Origin: SHLQ01 sp964451305
Lineage (GTDB): Bacteria > Actinomycetota > Acidimicrobiia > Acidimicrobiales > SHLQ01
Direction of reading: 5' to 3'
DNA length: 64,000 nucleotides
Assembly: GCA_964451305.1 (NCBI GenBank)
Contig: CAYVHV010000009.1
Coordinates: 1 to 64,000 of the forward strand
Shown: positions 27,539 to 37,357 of the stretch, in pieces
Layout of the letters: each line of letters opens with the position of its first letter
Position numbering within the stretch: position 1 is the stretch's first letter
Program-made: the position numbers and the translations under genes
Notes under the pieces: model-generated
What the model saw: the letters and a program-made list of their open reading frames with translations, nothing else
What the model was told of the DNA's origin: nothing
Database searches by the model: none

Positions 27539-28906
27539 CTAGCGAGCGCCTTTCTGACGCAAGACCGCAGGGACGGTCTTGGCCAGAATGCCGAGATCTT
27601 CCGACAGCGACCAGTTGTCGACATACCAGCGATCGAGCTCATCGAGTTGGCCAAAGTCAGCGTCGGACCGACCATGAACTTGCCAGTGGCCAGTCATTCC
27701 TGGTGTAACGACTTCGCGTTCACGGAAGCTCTCGGGAGCCAGGCTGACCTCGGCTTCGACGAACGGACGAGGACCAACGAGACTCATATCGCCACGGAGC
27801 ACATTGAATAGCTGGGGCAGCTCGTCGATCGACGTCTTCCGCAGAAGCGACCCAAGCTTGGTGATCCGAGGGTCGGACTCCATCTTGAATATCGGCCCAT
27901 CGAGCTCGTTGGTGAGATCGAGCTTGAGCTCTTCGGCGTCGGCCACCATCGTCTGAAACTTGTAGATCGTAAAGATCACACCGTCTTTACCAACGCGTTG
28001 CTGGCGAAAGATTGGAGGTACACGATCGATACACCTGATGGCCACGGCAACAACTGCCATGAGCGGACCAAAGATAATGAGCGATGGAACGGCGATGGCG
28101 ATATCGACGAAGCGCTTCGCGTGAATCCGCCAGCCCGACAACACGGCGGGAGCGATCTCGATCATCGGTCGACCAGCCACATGGCTGATACCGACCCGCC
28201 GAGGGGCAACGCTTCCGAGACCGGTGAGCGCAACGTGCACACCTTGGCGGTTCAACATTCGAGCCAATGGTGCAAACTTTCCGCCGGTGAGCCCTTCGAG
28301 TGAGAAGACAACCTCACTCGCGTTGTACACCGCGGCAAGGGCTGGCAGATCTTCGATCACGCCGAGGGCGCGCTTTGATGCGTCATCGCGTACTCGGGAA
28401 ATGTCCTCGTCGACCACAAACCCGACAACCTCGTAGATCTTGCGGCGATCATTTCGCAGCGCATCGGCCATAGCTGCAGCGCGGCGAGGGCTGCCGGCAA
28501 CGATGACCCGACGTTTTTTGGCAAAGAACGCGGCACGCATACCGTGATGGAGCAATAGTGCGGCCCATGAAAGAAGCGAAACGGCGACGACCCAGCGGCG
28601 GGCGCCGGGACCGATGTCGACGAAGAAGCCTGCCAGCGAGAAGCCGGCGGTACCGGTCAGCACCGCACGAGTCACCTCGAACATGACCGAACCCAAACGT
28701 TGGTGCAGGACTCGGCTGTACATGCCGATCCATCCCAGGTAGATCAGAACTCCGATAGCGACCGGGATCCCGAGCCGCACGGACCCGGACGTGAGCAAGT
28801 GTGTGGAATCCCACAGCATGATCGTGGAGACGGTCATCACTGCGGCGAGAACAAGAACGTCGAGCACCACATGGGCAACGCCGACGCGATGGTGGGGAGT
28901 TTTCAT
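27539..28906 (-). CDS. Polyprenyl sugar-phosphate transferase (paralog 2)
   Basis: An ATG at 28906 gives 455 aa. The N-terminal half has several membrane helices and a CoA-binding-like domain (KKRRVIVAGSPRRAAAMADAL). The C-terminal half is a bacterial sugar transferase: KRFVDIAIAVPSLIIFGPL, FRQQRVGKDGVIFTIYKFQT, GSLLRKTSIDELPQLFNVLR and GDMSLVGPRPF. Such enzymes (WbaP/CpsE type) transfer a sugar phosphate to undecaprenyl phosphate to begin exopolysaccharide or glycan assembly. It is a paralog of the gene at 29153-30628, which lies upstream in the same direction. Ends PAVLRQKGAR versus PAVLLARGAR. Confidence 0.9.
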   Translation of the reverse strand: MKTPHHRVGVAHVVLDVLVLAAVMTVSTIMLWDSTHLLTSGSVRLGIPVAIGVLIYLGWIGMYSRVLHQRLGSVMFEVTRAVLTGTAGFSLAGFFVDIGPGARRWVVAVSLLSWAALLLHHGMRAAFFAKKRRVIVAGSPRRAAAMADALRNDRRKIYEVVGFVVDEDISRVRDDASKRALGVIEDLPALAAVYNASEVVFSLEGLTGGKFAPLARMLNRQGVHVALTGLGSVAPRRVGISHVAGRPMIEIAPAVLSGWRIHAKRFVDIAIAVPSLIIFGPLMAVVAVAIRCIDRVPPIFRQQRVGKDGVIFTIYKFQTMVADAEELKLDLTNELDGPIFKMESDPRITKLGSLLRKTSIDELPQLFNVLRGDMSLVGPRPFVEAEVSLAPESFREREVVTPGMTGHWQVHGRSDADFGQLDELDRWYVDNWSLSEDLGILAKTVPAVLRQKGAR

Positions 28907-29152
28907 TTGTACGTGCAACCTCGTGGCGCCAACGCGCCATACCGCCATGAATTCGTGGAGTTGCTTCAACGTCTGTCGACGTCGTCCCACCAAAGCCTGT
29001 GATCTCCCCCACCCAGCACAAAGGTACCGAGAGCACCACCCAGAAGAGTTTCTACTACCTGCTGGTAACCCCGTCCAAAACGCTGACGTTGGTTTTCGTC
29101 ACATTCACATCTGCGCCCTGAGCAGCGATGCACATCGACTGTGGTTAGCGAG

Positions 29153-30628
29153 CTAGCGAGCGCCTCGGGCGAGCAAAACCGCAGGTACTGTTCGCGCCAG
29201 AATCTCAAGATCTTGGCCGAGCGACCAGTTGTCGACGTACCAACGATCGAGCTCGTCGAGCTCTTTAAAGCCAGTATCGGAACGACCCGACACTTGCCAA
29301 CGACCCGTGAGGCCAGGCTTGACGGCCTGTCGGTCGAGGAACTCGACCGGAGCAGCTTCTACTTCGTGCACGGGAAGCGGGCGAGGCCCGACGAGGCTCA
29401 TCTCGCCCTTGATGATGTTCAACAGCTGGGGAAGCTCGTCCATCGAGGTTTTGCGTAGTACGCGCCCGACCTTTGTGATTCGAGGATCGCCGGTCATCTT
29501 AAAGACGGGACCCTCGTGATCGTTTCGCATATCGATGAGCATCTCTTCGGCGTTGACAAACATCGTGCGGAACTTATAGATACGGAACGGCTTGCCGCCC
29601 TTACCAACACGAACCTGCTGGAAGATCGCGCTTCCACCATCCTCGATACGGATCGCGATCCACGACAGCAGCATGAGTGGACTCGCCGCGACGAGAATCA
29701 ACGTCGCGCCGATGATGTCAAGCGCTCGTTTGATCGCCAATTGCCAGCCGGCCAGCGGGGCTGCGGTGACTCGAACGAGCGGGCGGCCCGAAATGTGTCC
29801 GAGGCTGACGCGCCGAAGTGCAACGTTCGACAATCCGGTGCTGAGCGCAACGTCGACACCGAGAACGTTGAGTTGGCGGACGAGCGGCGCAAATCGCTCC
29901 GCATCGATGGCACCGAGGCAGACGACGACGAGATCGGCGTTTGCGCGTTTAACCACATGTGGAAGTTGATCGATCGAGCCGAGAGCGAGGCGTGAGACTA
30001 GTTCGGGAACGTCCTGATCGAGACGGTCCATGACGAAACCCTCAACCTTGTATGTGGTGCGAGGGTCCGAGCGAAGCGCAAGGCGCGTGGCGAGAGCATC
30101 GCCGGTGTTGCCAGCAACGATGACGCGTACCGGTTCAGAGTTCGAAGAGACCCGCCGGCTCATAACGAACCGGGTGAGCAGCGCCGCCGACATCCACCCC
30201 ACCGTGATGGCGAACTGCCACGCCCGTTCGGGCTCGAGCTGGAAGAGCCACGATGCGGTGATCATCGCTACGACGACACCCATGATCGAACTCAAGGTCA
30301 GCGAGACGTTGCCGTCCCATTCGACCGATTGGCTGATGACATAGGCGTTCCGCCACCACAAGGTGGCCGAAAGAGCAGCGACACCACCAAACCCAAGGAC
30401 GAGGACATTTGGGCTACTGAAGCCTGAAGGCCCGACCAGAACAGCCGTGGCGATGAGTACAACGATGATCGCGAGTCCGAGATCCAAAATTGCGAGTGAG
30501 GCTGCCGAGCGGCTGCGAGGCGACTCGGCCGTCCGTGCGTCGTTCGCGTCATCGGGAATTGCGAGCGCGAACGAGGGTTCGCCCTCGTCTTCTTCCGTGG
30601 GAGCGGAAACCGATACTGAGTTTTCCAT
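29153..30628 (-). CDS. Polyprenyl sugar-phosphate transferase (paralog 1)
   Basis: An ATG at 30628 gives 491 aa. An acidic N-terminal tail is followed by membrane helices (ILDLGLAIIVVLIATAVLVG), a nucleotide-binding-like middle (PVRVIVAGNTGDALAT) and the sugar transferase domain (IFQQVRVGKGGKPFRIYKF, LRKTSMDELPQLLNIIKG, EMSLVGPRPLPVHE). It has the same reaction class and architecture as the downstream paralog, but the sequences have diverged well, so the duplication is old and the two may prime different glycans. The 246 bases between the two coding regions show no clear terminator. Confidence 0.9.
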   Translation of the reverse strand: MENSVSVSAPTEEDEGEPSFALAIPDDANDARTAESPRSRSAASLAILDLGLAIIVVLIATAVLVGPSGFSSPNVLVLGFGGVAALSATLWWRNAYVISQSVEWDGNVSLTLSSIMGVVVAMITASWLFQLEPERAWQFAITVGWMSAALLTRFVMSRRVSSNSEPVRVIVAGNTGDALATRLALRSDPRTTYKVEGFVMDRLDQDVPELVSRLALGSIDQLPHVVKRANADLVVVCLGAIDAERFAPLVRQLNVLGVDVALSTGLSNVALRRVSLGHISGRPLVRVTAAPLAGWQLAIKRALDIIGATLILVAASPLMLLSWIAIRIEDGGSAIFQQVRVGKGGKPFRIYKFRTMFVNAEEMLIDMRNDHEGPVFKMTGDPRITKVGRVLRKTSMDELPQLLNIIKGEMSLVGPRPLPVHEVEAAPVEFLDRQAVKPGLTGRWQVSGRSDTGFKELDELDRWYVDNWSLGQDLEILARTVPAVLLARGAR

Positions 30629-30793
30629 GTTCACCAGCCGTCCAGACCGCCACGGTATTGCGCACCCAACGAGAGTTACGGGTTCCAAAGGTGCCCCTAC
30701 CAACTTAGTGGAGAAGTGGAGCGCGGCTGTAATTACCGCGAGATCGTCGTCGCATCGCGTGAGAAATTAACGTTCTTGACACGCGAAGGATCG

Positions 30794-31612
30794 TTAGAAA
30801 ACTCTGCGATCGGCGAGGGCGTGGAGCACGGTTTCGGTGAACTCTGGCCGACACACGACGATCCCTTCAACGACCGGGCGGGATCGATTGAATTCGAGTG
30901 GCTCCCCAAATGGGTCGGATACGTCGAGTCCTGCGGTAATCGCCATGGCTGCAGGGGCACAGACATCCCATTCGTAGAGCGGGCTGTCGTGCACGTACAC
31001 ATCTGCCCGGCCGGTTGCGACCAACGCTGCCTTGACCCCCGCCGAGCTGCACGCAACAACTTCAGCACCGAGGGCCCGACCGAGGAGTGCCCCTTCGCTA
31101 TATGAGCGGGTTCGGCCGGTCACCACAATGGGCCGATCTCGCACACGAACATCGCCCGTCGGGGTGTCATAGGTGGACGCGACCACGCCAACGCCGGGAG
31201 AACCCACCGCGCCAACGACGGGCTGACCATCGATTGCGAGTGCAACATGGACAGCCCATTCCGGACCTCCGTAGCCAAACCCGCTCGACCCGTCCAGCGG
31301 ATCGATGATCCACGTTCGAGAACTCGACACTCGGGTCCGGTCGTCGTGTCCCTCCTCGGAGAGGAGTGCGTCGAGCGGACGAGCCGCCGTCAGCTGTTCA
31401 ACGATCCAGTCATGTGCGACCCGATCACCAACGTGTTCGATGTCGTAGTTGTTCGCCCCAGCATCGATCATCTCCTCTTGGAGCGCGTACAACCGGTCGG
31501 CAACTTCAGCTGCGATCGTGTGGGCGAGACGGTGGTCGTCCGACGTGGCGCTACCCGATCCTGCAGCATCGCTGGCGCTCACGCCTGGGCCGGGTTCACC
31601 GTCGCTCGACAC
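30794..31612 (-). CDS. Inositol-monophosphatase-family phosphatase (CysQ-like)
   Basis: This 272-aa enzyme has the family's metal-binding motifs: LLSEEGHDD, WIIDPLDGSSGFGYGGPEWA and YEWDVCAPAAMAI. It is closest in style to 3'(2'),5'-bisphosphate nucleotidases (CysQ), but inositol- or histidinol-phosphate activity cannot be excluded. GTG start at 31612, nine bases after the lysS stop, so it is the last gene of the long minus-strand block. The first 20 residues are a Gly/Ser/Ala-rich extension. Confidence 0.8.
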   Translation of the reverse strand: MSSDGEPGPGVSASDAAGSGSATSDDHRLAHTIAAEVADRLYALQEEMIDAGANNYDIEHVGDRVAHDWIVEQLTAARPLDALLSEEGHDDRTRVSSSRTWIIDPLDGSSGFGYGGPEWAVHVALAIDGQPVVGAVGSPGVGVVASTYDTPTGDVRVRDRPIVVTGRTRSYSEGALLGRALGAEVVACSSAGVKAALVATGRADVYVHDSPLYEWDVCAPAAMAITAGLDVSDPFGEPLEFNRSRPVVEGIVVCRPEFTETVLHALADRRVF

Positions 31613-31620
31613 CGGGATGG

Positions 31621-33150
31621 TTAACCATCTCCCGATGTTTCGTCGCGAACCTGTTCAGGTCGCAATGTTGGGAACAACAGGACGTCGCGAATGGTCGTCG
31701 ATCCGGTGAGCAACATGATCAACCGATCCATGCCAATCCCCAACCCGCCGGTTGGAGGCAGCCCGTACTCGAGCGCCCGGATGTAGTCGAGGTCCATGCC
31801 CATTGCCTCAGCGTCACCGGCAGCCCGTTCGGCTTCTTGATCGTTGAAGCGAGCCAACTGTTCATCAGGATCGGTGAGCTCGCTAAACGCGTTGCACAAT
31901 TCGCGTCCGGCGACGATGGCTTCGAAACGCTCGGTGAGTCCAGGCTCGCTGCGATGATCGCGCGAGAGCGGAGAGACTTCCTTTGGGTAGTCGGTGACAA
32001 AGATCGGGCCCCAAAGTTCAGACTCTGTGGTCTTTTCGTAGATCTCGAGGATGATCTTGCCGGTCCCGTAGTAGTCCTTGACCTCGACGTCGTACTCTTC
32101 GGCGACCTTGACGATGTCATCGCGGTCCATGTCGACCGAAAGCTCAACACCGATCTGATCCTTGATCAGTTCGATCATCGATGCTCGACGCCACGGCGCT
32201 GCAAGGTCGAGCTCACGGTCGTCGTAGGTGATCGTTGTGCCGCCGGTGATCTCGGTGGCCAAGTGGCTCACGAGGTTCTCGACGAGCTCCATGATGTCGC
32301 TGTAGTCGGCGTAGGCCCAATAGAGCTCCAGCATCGTGAACTCGGGGTTGTGCCTTGTGGAGATGCCTTCGTTGCGAAAGACGCGAGCCATCTCAAAGAC
32401 CCGCTCAAATCCACCCACGGTGAGGCGCTTGAGGTAGAGCTCGGGCGCGATGCGCAAGAAGAGGTCCATGTCGAGCGCGTTGTGATGCGTGGTGAATGGG
32501 CGGGCCATGGCTCCGCTCGCAACGCTGTGGAACGTGGGAGTTTCGACTTCCATGAAGGCACGGTCTTCGAGCCAACGACGGGTGAGAGACATGATGCGGC
32601 TGCGATCCCGAAGGGTCCGGTTCGACTCTTCTGACACCCACATGTCGACGTAGCGCTGTCGATACTTGGTGTCCTGATCGCTGATGCCATGGAACTTGTC
32701 GGGAAACACGCGCTGGGTTGGAGCGAGGATCGTCCATGCGCTCGGGCGAATCGACAGTTCGCCACGTCGGGTCTTGATGACTTCGCCGGTGATGCCAACC
32801 CAGTCGCCGAGAAACAGGTTCGAAAAGGCTTCGAAGTCGGGGGTTGTCTTGGCGTGGCCAAATATCTGAATACGGCCGGTGCCGTCTTGCAGGTCAGCGA
32901 AGCACAACTTGCCCTGATCGCGCTTCAACATGATGCGGCCAGCGACCGAGACCGAGATCCCGGTTTCGGAACCGTCCTCGATCTCACCATGTGCAGCGAT
33001 CACGTCTGCCGTCGTGGCCGTGACCTCGTAGCGGTATGGGATGTCGAAGTCACGCTTTGGGATTCGTCCGCCGTTTGCGGAGGTGTCCTCGACGGCCTCA
33101 TCGGTGCTCCCCGAGGTGGGCGCTTCGTTGGTTGGATCTATCTCGGTCAT
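31621..33150 (-). CDS. lysS: Lysyl-tRNA synthetase, class II
   Basis: This 509-aa enzyme charges tRNA-Lys. An N-terminal Gly/Ser/Asp-rich extension of about 40 residues precedes the OB-fold anticodon-binding domain (VSVAGRIMLKRDQGKLCFAD). Class II core motifs follow: FRNEGISTRHNPEFTMLE (motif 2) and GLGIGMDRLIMLLTGSTTI (motif 3) with IRDVLLFPTLRPE. It lies six bases after coaX within the cofactor block, the same neighbour as in other actinobacteria. Confidence 0.96.
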   Translation of the reverse strand: MTEIDPTNEAPTSGSTDEAVEDTSANGGRIPKRDFDIPYRYEVTATTADVIAAHGEIEDGSETGISVSVAGRIMLKRDQGKLCFADLQDGTGRIQIFGHAKTTPDFEAFSNLFLGDWVGITGEVIKTRRGELSIRPSAWTILAPTQRVFPDKFHGISDQDTKYRQRYVDMWVSEESNRTLRDRSRIMSLTRRWLEDRAFMEVETPTFHSVASGAMARPFTTHHNALDMDLFLRIAPELYLKRLTVGGFERVFEMARVFRNEGISTRHNPEFTMLELYWAYADYSDIMELVENLVSHLATEITGGTTITYDDRELDLAAPWRRASMIELIKDQIGVELSVDMDRDDIVKVAEEYDVEVKDYYGTGKIILEIYEKTTESELWGPIFVTDYPKEVSPLSRDHRSEPGLTERFEAIVAGRELCNAFSELTDPDEQLARFNDQEAERAAGDAEAMGMDLDYIRALEYGLPPTGGLGIGMDRLIMLLTGSTTIRDVLLFPTLRPEQVRDETSGDG

Positions 33151-33156
33151 TGCGTG

Positions 33157-33960
33157 TTACCGATCGGTGTTGCGGGCATGGATGATCCGCAGCCCATGCA
33201 GGGTGAGGAAGGGTTCGACATATTCAATCGTTGACGCTACCGGCGCAATCACCGGTGCAAGCCCTCCGGTAGCAACCACCACCGCATCACCGCCGAGTTC
33301 GTCCTGGAATCGGGCGACCATTCCGTCGACGGAGGCGGCAAATCCGTACATCGCTCCCGACTGGAGCGACTCGACGGTCGAGGTTCCGATGACATTTCGA
33401 GGCTCGACGAGCTCGATCGATCGAAGCGCCGACGCTCGATTGACCAACGCATCCAACGAGATCTCGATGCCGGGTGTGATCGCTCCACCGAGGAACGCGC
33501 CATCTTCGGAGACGATGTCGAAATTGTTGCCCGTGCCGAAGTCGACGACGATCGCCGGGCCGCCGTATAACTCGTATGCCGCAACGGCGTTCGCGATCCG
33601 GTCGGCGCCGACCTCTCGGGGGTTGTCATACTTGATCGGCATACCGGTCTTGATTCCAGGGCCGATGATGACGGGTTCGAAGTCGAGATAGCGGTCGGCG
33701 AATGAGCGAACCATGGCGAGTAGCCGAGGCACACCCGATGACACAGAAACGCCCGTGACCTCAGAAAATTCGACGCCGGCGAACGTCACGAAACCCATGA
33801 TCATCGTCGCGAGCTCATCGCTCGTGCGGTCGTGGTCGGTGGACACCCGCCAGTGGTTCACGAGACCGTCCTCGGCGGACACGCCGGGAACGCCGTTGTC
33901 GTACAGCGCGAAGACCGTCTGGGTGTTCCCGACGTCGATCGCGAGGAGGTAGTCGGTCAC
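33157..33960 (-). CDS. coaX: Type III pantothenate kinase CoaX
   Basis: This 267-aa ASKHA-fold kinase carries out the first step of coenzyme A synthesis. Motifs: LLAIDVGNTQTVFALY (phosphate 1), PREVGADRIANAVAAY, VVDFGTGNNFDIV (phosphate 2; usually DFGTATT-like) and GGAITPGIEISLDAL. It overlaps the nadC stop by four bases. PanC further upstream supplies pantothenate for this enzyme. Confidence 0.93.
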   Translation of the reverse strand: MTDYLLAIDVGNTQTVFALYDNGVPGVSAEDGLVNHWRVSTDHDRTSDELATMIMGFVTFAGVEFSEVTGVSVSSGVPRLLAMVRSFADRYLDFEPVIIGPGIKTGMPIKYDNPREVGADRIANAVAAYELYGGPAIVVDFGTGNNFDIVSEDGAFLGGAITPGIEISLDALVNRASALRSIELVEPRNVIGTSTVESLQSGAMYGFAASVDGMVARFQDELGGDAVVVATGGLAPVIAPVASTIEYVEPFLTLHGLRIIHARNTDR

Positions 33961-34841
33961 GCGTTCGTTCCGCTCGCGCCGTCGGCGCTGATGTCGAGCC
34001 CGATGTCGAGCGTCGGTGCACCAAAGGACAACTTCGACGTTGAGATCATGTCGACGCCGGTATGACTGACCGCGCCGATCGTGCTGAGATCGATGCCTCC
34101 GCTCGCTTCGAGGATTGGTCGGCGGCCATCGCCCACGAGCGACTCGACCATGCTGACCGCTTCGCGCAGGATGTCGGGGCTCATATTGTCGAGCAGGATC
34201 GCATCGGCGTTGGCATGGACTGCTGCCTCGACTTGTTCGAGTCGGTCAGCTTCGACGTGAACGGTGCGTGCGGGCCAGCGTTCCTTCGCCGTTGCCACCC
34301 CGTCGGCGATCGACACTCCCATCAAGTGGTTGTCCTTCAGCATGATCCAATCGCTGAGGTTGCCCCGATGGTTCCGTGCCCCACCGGCTCGTACCGCTGC
34401 CTTCTCCAGACTGCGCAGCCCAGGGGTCGTCTTGCGGGTATCCCAGACTTGGGCCGAACCGTCGGCGGCATCGACGTAGGCACGGGTATTGGTGGCAACG
34501 CCGGAGAGGTACATCATGAAGTTCAAGCAGGTGCGCTCGGCAATGAGAATGGACTCGAGCGACCCCGACAGACTCGCCAGCTTCTGACGTGGGCTCACCA
34601 CGTCGCCTTCATAGACGTGCCACTCGAGTTCGAGCTCTGGGTCGACCTGACGAAGCGTTTCTTCAACACATGCTGTACCGGCAATGACACCGTTCGGTCG
34701 CACGACAAACTCGGCGGTGGCGGTGACGCCCGGAGGAAGGAGCGATGCAGTGAGATCGCCGAGCGGGGTCAGATCTTCGGTGAGGGCGCGGCGAACAGCG
34801 TCGACAACGTCATGGTGAGGAGGGTGCAAGTAACGAGACAC
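33957..34841 (-). CDS. nadC: Nicotinate-nucleotide diphosphorylase NadC
   Basis: This 294-aa quinolinate phosphoribosyltransferase makes nicotinate mononucleotide in de novo NAD synthesis. Motifs: LTEDLTPLGDLTASLLP, ERTCLNFMMYLSGVAT, DTRKTTPGLRSLEKAAV, GGARNHRGNLSDWIMLKDN and LEASGGIDLSTI. nadA and nadB are not in the window. It overlaps coaX and follows the CobW-like gene by 27 bases. Confidence 0.95.
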   Translation of the reverse strand: MSRYLHPPHHDVVDAVRRALTEDLTPLGDLTASLLPPGVTATAEFVVRPNGVIAGTACVEETLRQVDPELELEWHVYEGDVVSPRQKLASLSGSLESILIAERTCLNFMMYLSGVATNTRAYVDAADGSAQVWDTRKTTPGLRSLEKAAVRAGGARNHRGNLSDWIMLKDNHLMGVSIADGVATAKERWPARTVHVEADRLEQVEAAVHANADAILLDNMSPDILREAVSMVESLVGDGRRPILEASGGIDLSTIGAVSHTGVDMISTSKLSFGAPTLDIGLDISADGASGTNA

Positions 34842-34868
34842 GCCCCGACGTTACCGGACTAAATTTGC

Positions 34869-35780
34869 TCAAACCTCGATGACGACCAAGTCCGTTGGAG
34901 CGGTCGCTTCGGCCATCGGTAGCGTTTCGATCGAGCGACGGTTTCCAACGACCTGAACGAGAAGAAACTCGCCGGTCTCGATCTGCACGATGCCCTTGGC
35001 ACGGATGGTCGTGGATGGAAGCTCATCGACGAGATCGATGAGGTTCGACCGAGTAATTGTTCCCGGGATCGGCACGAGCGACGTTCGGTACTGATCGAAC
35101 AAGCTCGCCCCCTCCCCCATATCTGGAACTGGACGACGGGCACCGAGGTTCACAAGGCCTGCGGTGGAATGCGTTGAATCCGCAAGGACGGTTCGAATTC
35201 CAGGAGCGAGCTCCTCAAGCCGAGCCTTGACCGTCTCGATTCGAGCATCGTCGACAAGATCGGCCTTGGACAGGAGCAGCACGTCGGCAGCACGGACCTG
35301 GGTCCGCACGGCGTCGGCGACGACCGACAACTCATCTTCGAAGGTCAGGAACTGATCGAGATCGACGAGCACGACGGTGCTGTCATGAACAAACCCAGGA
35401 GTACTGGACAAGCTCGCGGCCGAACGAGGGTCCGCAATACCGCTTAGCTCGACGACGACATGCTCAGGCGGGGTTGGCCGCTGACGAAGCTCGTCGAATG
35501 CCTCCAGGAAACCGTTCTTCAAACTGCAGCACACACAGCCGCCGCTGAGATCGAGCGTGTCGCCCTGCTGGCGGCGGATGAGGGCAGCATCGATATTGAT
35601 GTCGCCAACATCATTGACCATCACGGCGATCGGTACGTCGGTACGAGCGAGCATCTCGTTGATCACCGTGGTCTTCCCGGCGCCCAGATACCCGCCGAGC
35701 AACGTGACGGGCACGCGGCGGCCGTCCCACGGCGCATATACGGGCTCGATCATCGTAATCTCGTCTTCGTCGAGGTTCAT
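34869..35780 (-). CDS. CobW/COG0523-family GTPase (metal chaperone)
   Basis: This 303-aa G3E GTPase has Walker A (GYLGAGKTTVINEML), the metal-binding CxCC motif (SGGCVCCSLKNG), Walker B-like VVVELSGIADP and the NKxD-type SKADLVD. A CobW C-terminal domain (TIRAKGIVQIETGEFLLV) follows. COG0523 proteins deliver zinc or cobalt to client enzymes. It starts ATG 35780, overlapping the panC stop (ATGA). In related actinobacteria this position holds panD, so the insertion is unusual. The nearby folE type I enzyme uses zinc, which makes a metal-delivery role plausible but unproven. Confidence 0.88.
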   Translation of the reverse strand: MNLDEDEITMIEPVYAPWDGRRVPVTLLGGYLGAGKTTVINEMLARTDVPIAVMVNDVGDINIDAALIRRQQGDTLDLSGGCVCCSLKNGFLEAFDELRQRPTPPEHVVVELSGIADPRSAASLSSTPGFVHDSTVVLVDLDQFLTFEDELSVVADAVRTQVRAADVLLLSKADLVDDARIETVKARLEELAPGIRTVLADSTHSTAGLVNLGARRPVPDMGEGASLFDQYRTSLVPIPGTITRSNLIDLVDELPSTTIRAKGIVQIETGEFLLVQVVGNRRSIETLPMAEATAPTDLVVIEV

Positions 35781-36628
35781 GAGATGGTTACTCCAATGTT
35801 GTCGATAAGCCGGACGTCGCCGAAGCGGACTGCGGTGAGCAGACGAGTCTCGCCCGACAACGTGTCGGGGGTGCGTAGCGACGCCGAATCGACGACCGCA
35901 ACGTAGTCGGGTTCGCTGGCACCGGGAGCGGTCGCGATGACCTCCCGGATCGCTGCCTCAACCGTAGCAGGGTCGCGTTCGCCAGCATCGATCGCTCGAG
36001 CTCCAGCTTGGAGCGCTTGCTGAACAATCGGCGCCTGTTCCCGATGCTCATCGGTCAGCCGAAGGTTCCGGCTGGACATCGCCAGGCCGCTCGGTTCTCG
36101 AACCGTGGGCACGCCACGAACGTCGACAGGCATGTTGAGATCTGCTGCCATCCGTTGAAGCATCGCGAGCTGTTGATAGTCCTTCTCGCCAAAGAACGCT
36201 CTGCATGCACCCACGATGTTGAACAACTTGGTCACCACCGTGGCAACACCATCGAAATGCGTGGGTCGGCTCACGCCCTCCCACGGCTCGGTCACGACCC
36301 GGAGCGAAACGGTGGTCCAATTCTCGTCGGGATACATCTCGGCATCCGAAGGAACGAAGAGAAACTCGGCTCCAGCGCGCTCGGCGGCTCGCGCGTCGGC
36401 ATCGACCATTCTCGGGTAGGTCGCGAGGTCTTCATGAGGCGCGAACTGAAGTGGATTGACGAACACCGACACAACAACACTGTCGCTCGCGTCGACGGCC
36501 GCTGAAATGAGTTGCTCATGGCCTCCGTGGAGCGCTCCCATCGTCGGAACGAGGCCGATACGTCGTCCCGAGTCGCGTTCTGCGTCCACGGCTGCACGGA
36601 GCTCGGCAATGGTATGAATGATCTTCAT
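35777..36628 (-). CDS. panC: Pantoate-beta-alanine ligase PanC
   Basis: An ATG at 36628, overlapping the stop of the DUF2520 gene, gives 283 aa. Motifs: LVPTMGALHGGHEQLI (HIGH-like), VSVFVNPLQFAPHEDL, CRAFFGEKDYQQLAMLQRM and AMSSRNLRLT (KMSKS-like). It joins pantoate and beta-alanine using ATP. panD, which would supply beta-alanine, is not next to it and was not seen in the window. The longer reading from 36673 is less likely because the overlap geometry fits 36628. Confidence 0.95.
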   Translation of the reverse strand: MKIIHTIAELRAAVDAERDSGRRIGLVPTMGALHGGHEQLISAAVDASDSVVVSVFVNPLQFAPHEDLATYPRMVDADARAAERAGAEFLFVPSDAEMYPDENWTTVSLRVVTEPWEGVSRPTHFDGVATVVTKLFNIVGACRAFFGEKDYQQLAMLQRMAADLNMPVDVRGVPTVREPSGLAMSSRNLRLTDEHREQAPIVQQALQAGARAIDAGERDPATVEAAIREVIATAPGASEPDYVAVVDSASLRTPDTLSGETRLLTAVRFGDVRLIDNIGVTIS

Positions 36629-37347
36629 TGGAGGTCGTTCCCTGCGAGTTTGATTGCTAGCTCGACGAGGCAATCGTATGCGGACAGTTCGCCGCTATGA
36701 CGTTCACGAAGCGCTGCACGGTGTTTCTCGATCGTGGCCATGTCGCCGCGGGCGGCGGGTCCGGTGAGCGCGGCTCGGGGCCCCTTCTCAGAAACGTTGT
36801 CGATGCTCGCCTTGACCAAGGGCAGAAAGACCTCGAAGTCAATATTGAGCTCAATCGCCAGGCGTTCTACCTGGCCGAGCAGGGCGACGAGGTGGTTGGA
36901 GGCAATCGCCGCGGCAGCGTGATAGGTCGCTCTATCGGCGTCATCGATCGGAAACGAATATCCACTCAACGCAGCGGCGATTTCTTCAGCGATTGGTTCG
37001 CCCGCGACAGCAAACCATGCCGATCGGAGCTGGCGAGCCCCCGAGCGTGGGTCGGCGAGCGACACGAGCGGATGTAGACCTGCAGCCCGATGAGGAGCGA
37101 GGACGTCGAGGCCTAGGGCGCCCGACAGATGCATGACCACAGCATCGCCGGGTTCGATCACAGAGGCGACCGTTGCGATAGCAACATCAGCGGTCGCAAT
37201 GATGCAGACATCGACGCCGACCGCCGCTGCTGCGAGGTCATCACCACGACGAAACACCGTCGCACACTCCCAGCCAGCATCGATGAGCGCGGCTCGAAGC
37301 GATCCTCCGGCACGACCATCACCAATGAGATTGAAGCGTCGCGACAT
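36625..37347 (-). CDS. Rossmann-fold DUF2520 oxidoreductase-like protein
   Basis: An ATG at 37347 (SRRFNLIGDGRAGGSL) gives 240 aa. An N-terminal NAD(P)-binding fold (GDGRAGGSLRAALIDAG, IIATADVAI) is followed by a helical DUF2520 domain (YHAAAAIASNHLVALLGQ, ALTGPAARGD). The family is similar to ketopantoate and F420-dependent reductases and is usually encoded next to panC. A role supplying pantoate is a common guess, not proven. It overlaps panC by four bases. Confidence 0.85.
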   Translation of the reverse strand: MSRRFNLIGDGRAGGSLRAALIDAGWECATVFRRGDDLAAAAVGVDVCIIATADVAIATVASVIEPGDAVVMHLSGALGLDVLAPHRAAGLHPLVSLADPRSGARQLRSAWFAVAGEPIAEEIAAALSGYSFPIDDADRATYHAAAAIASNHLVALLGQVERLAIELNIDFEVFLPLVKASIDNVSEKGPRAALTGPAARGDMATIEKHRAALRERHSGELSAYDCLVELAIKLAGNDLQ

Positions 37348-37357
37348 CGTCACACGC

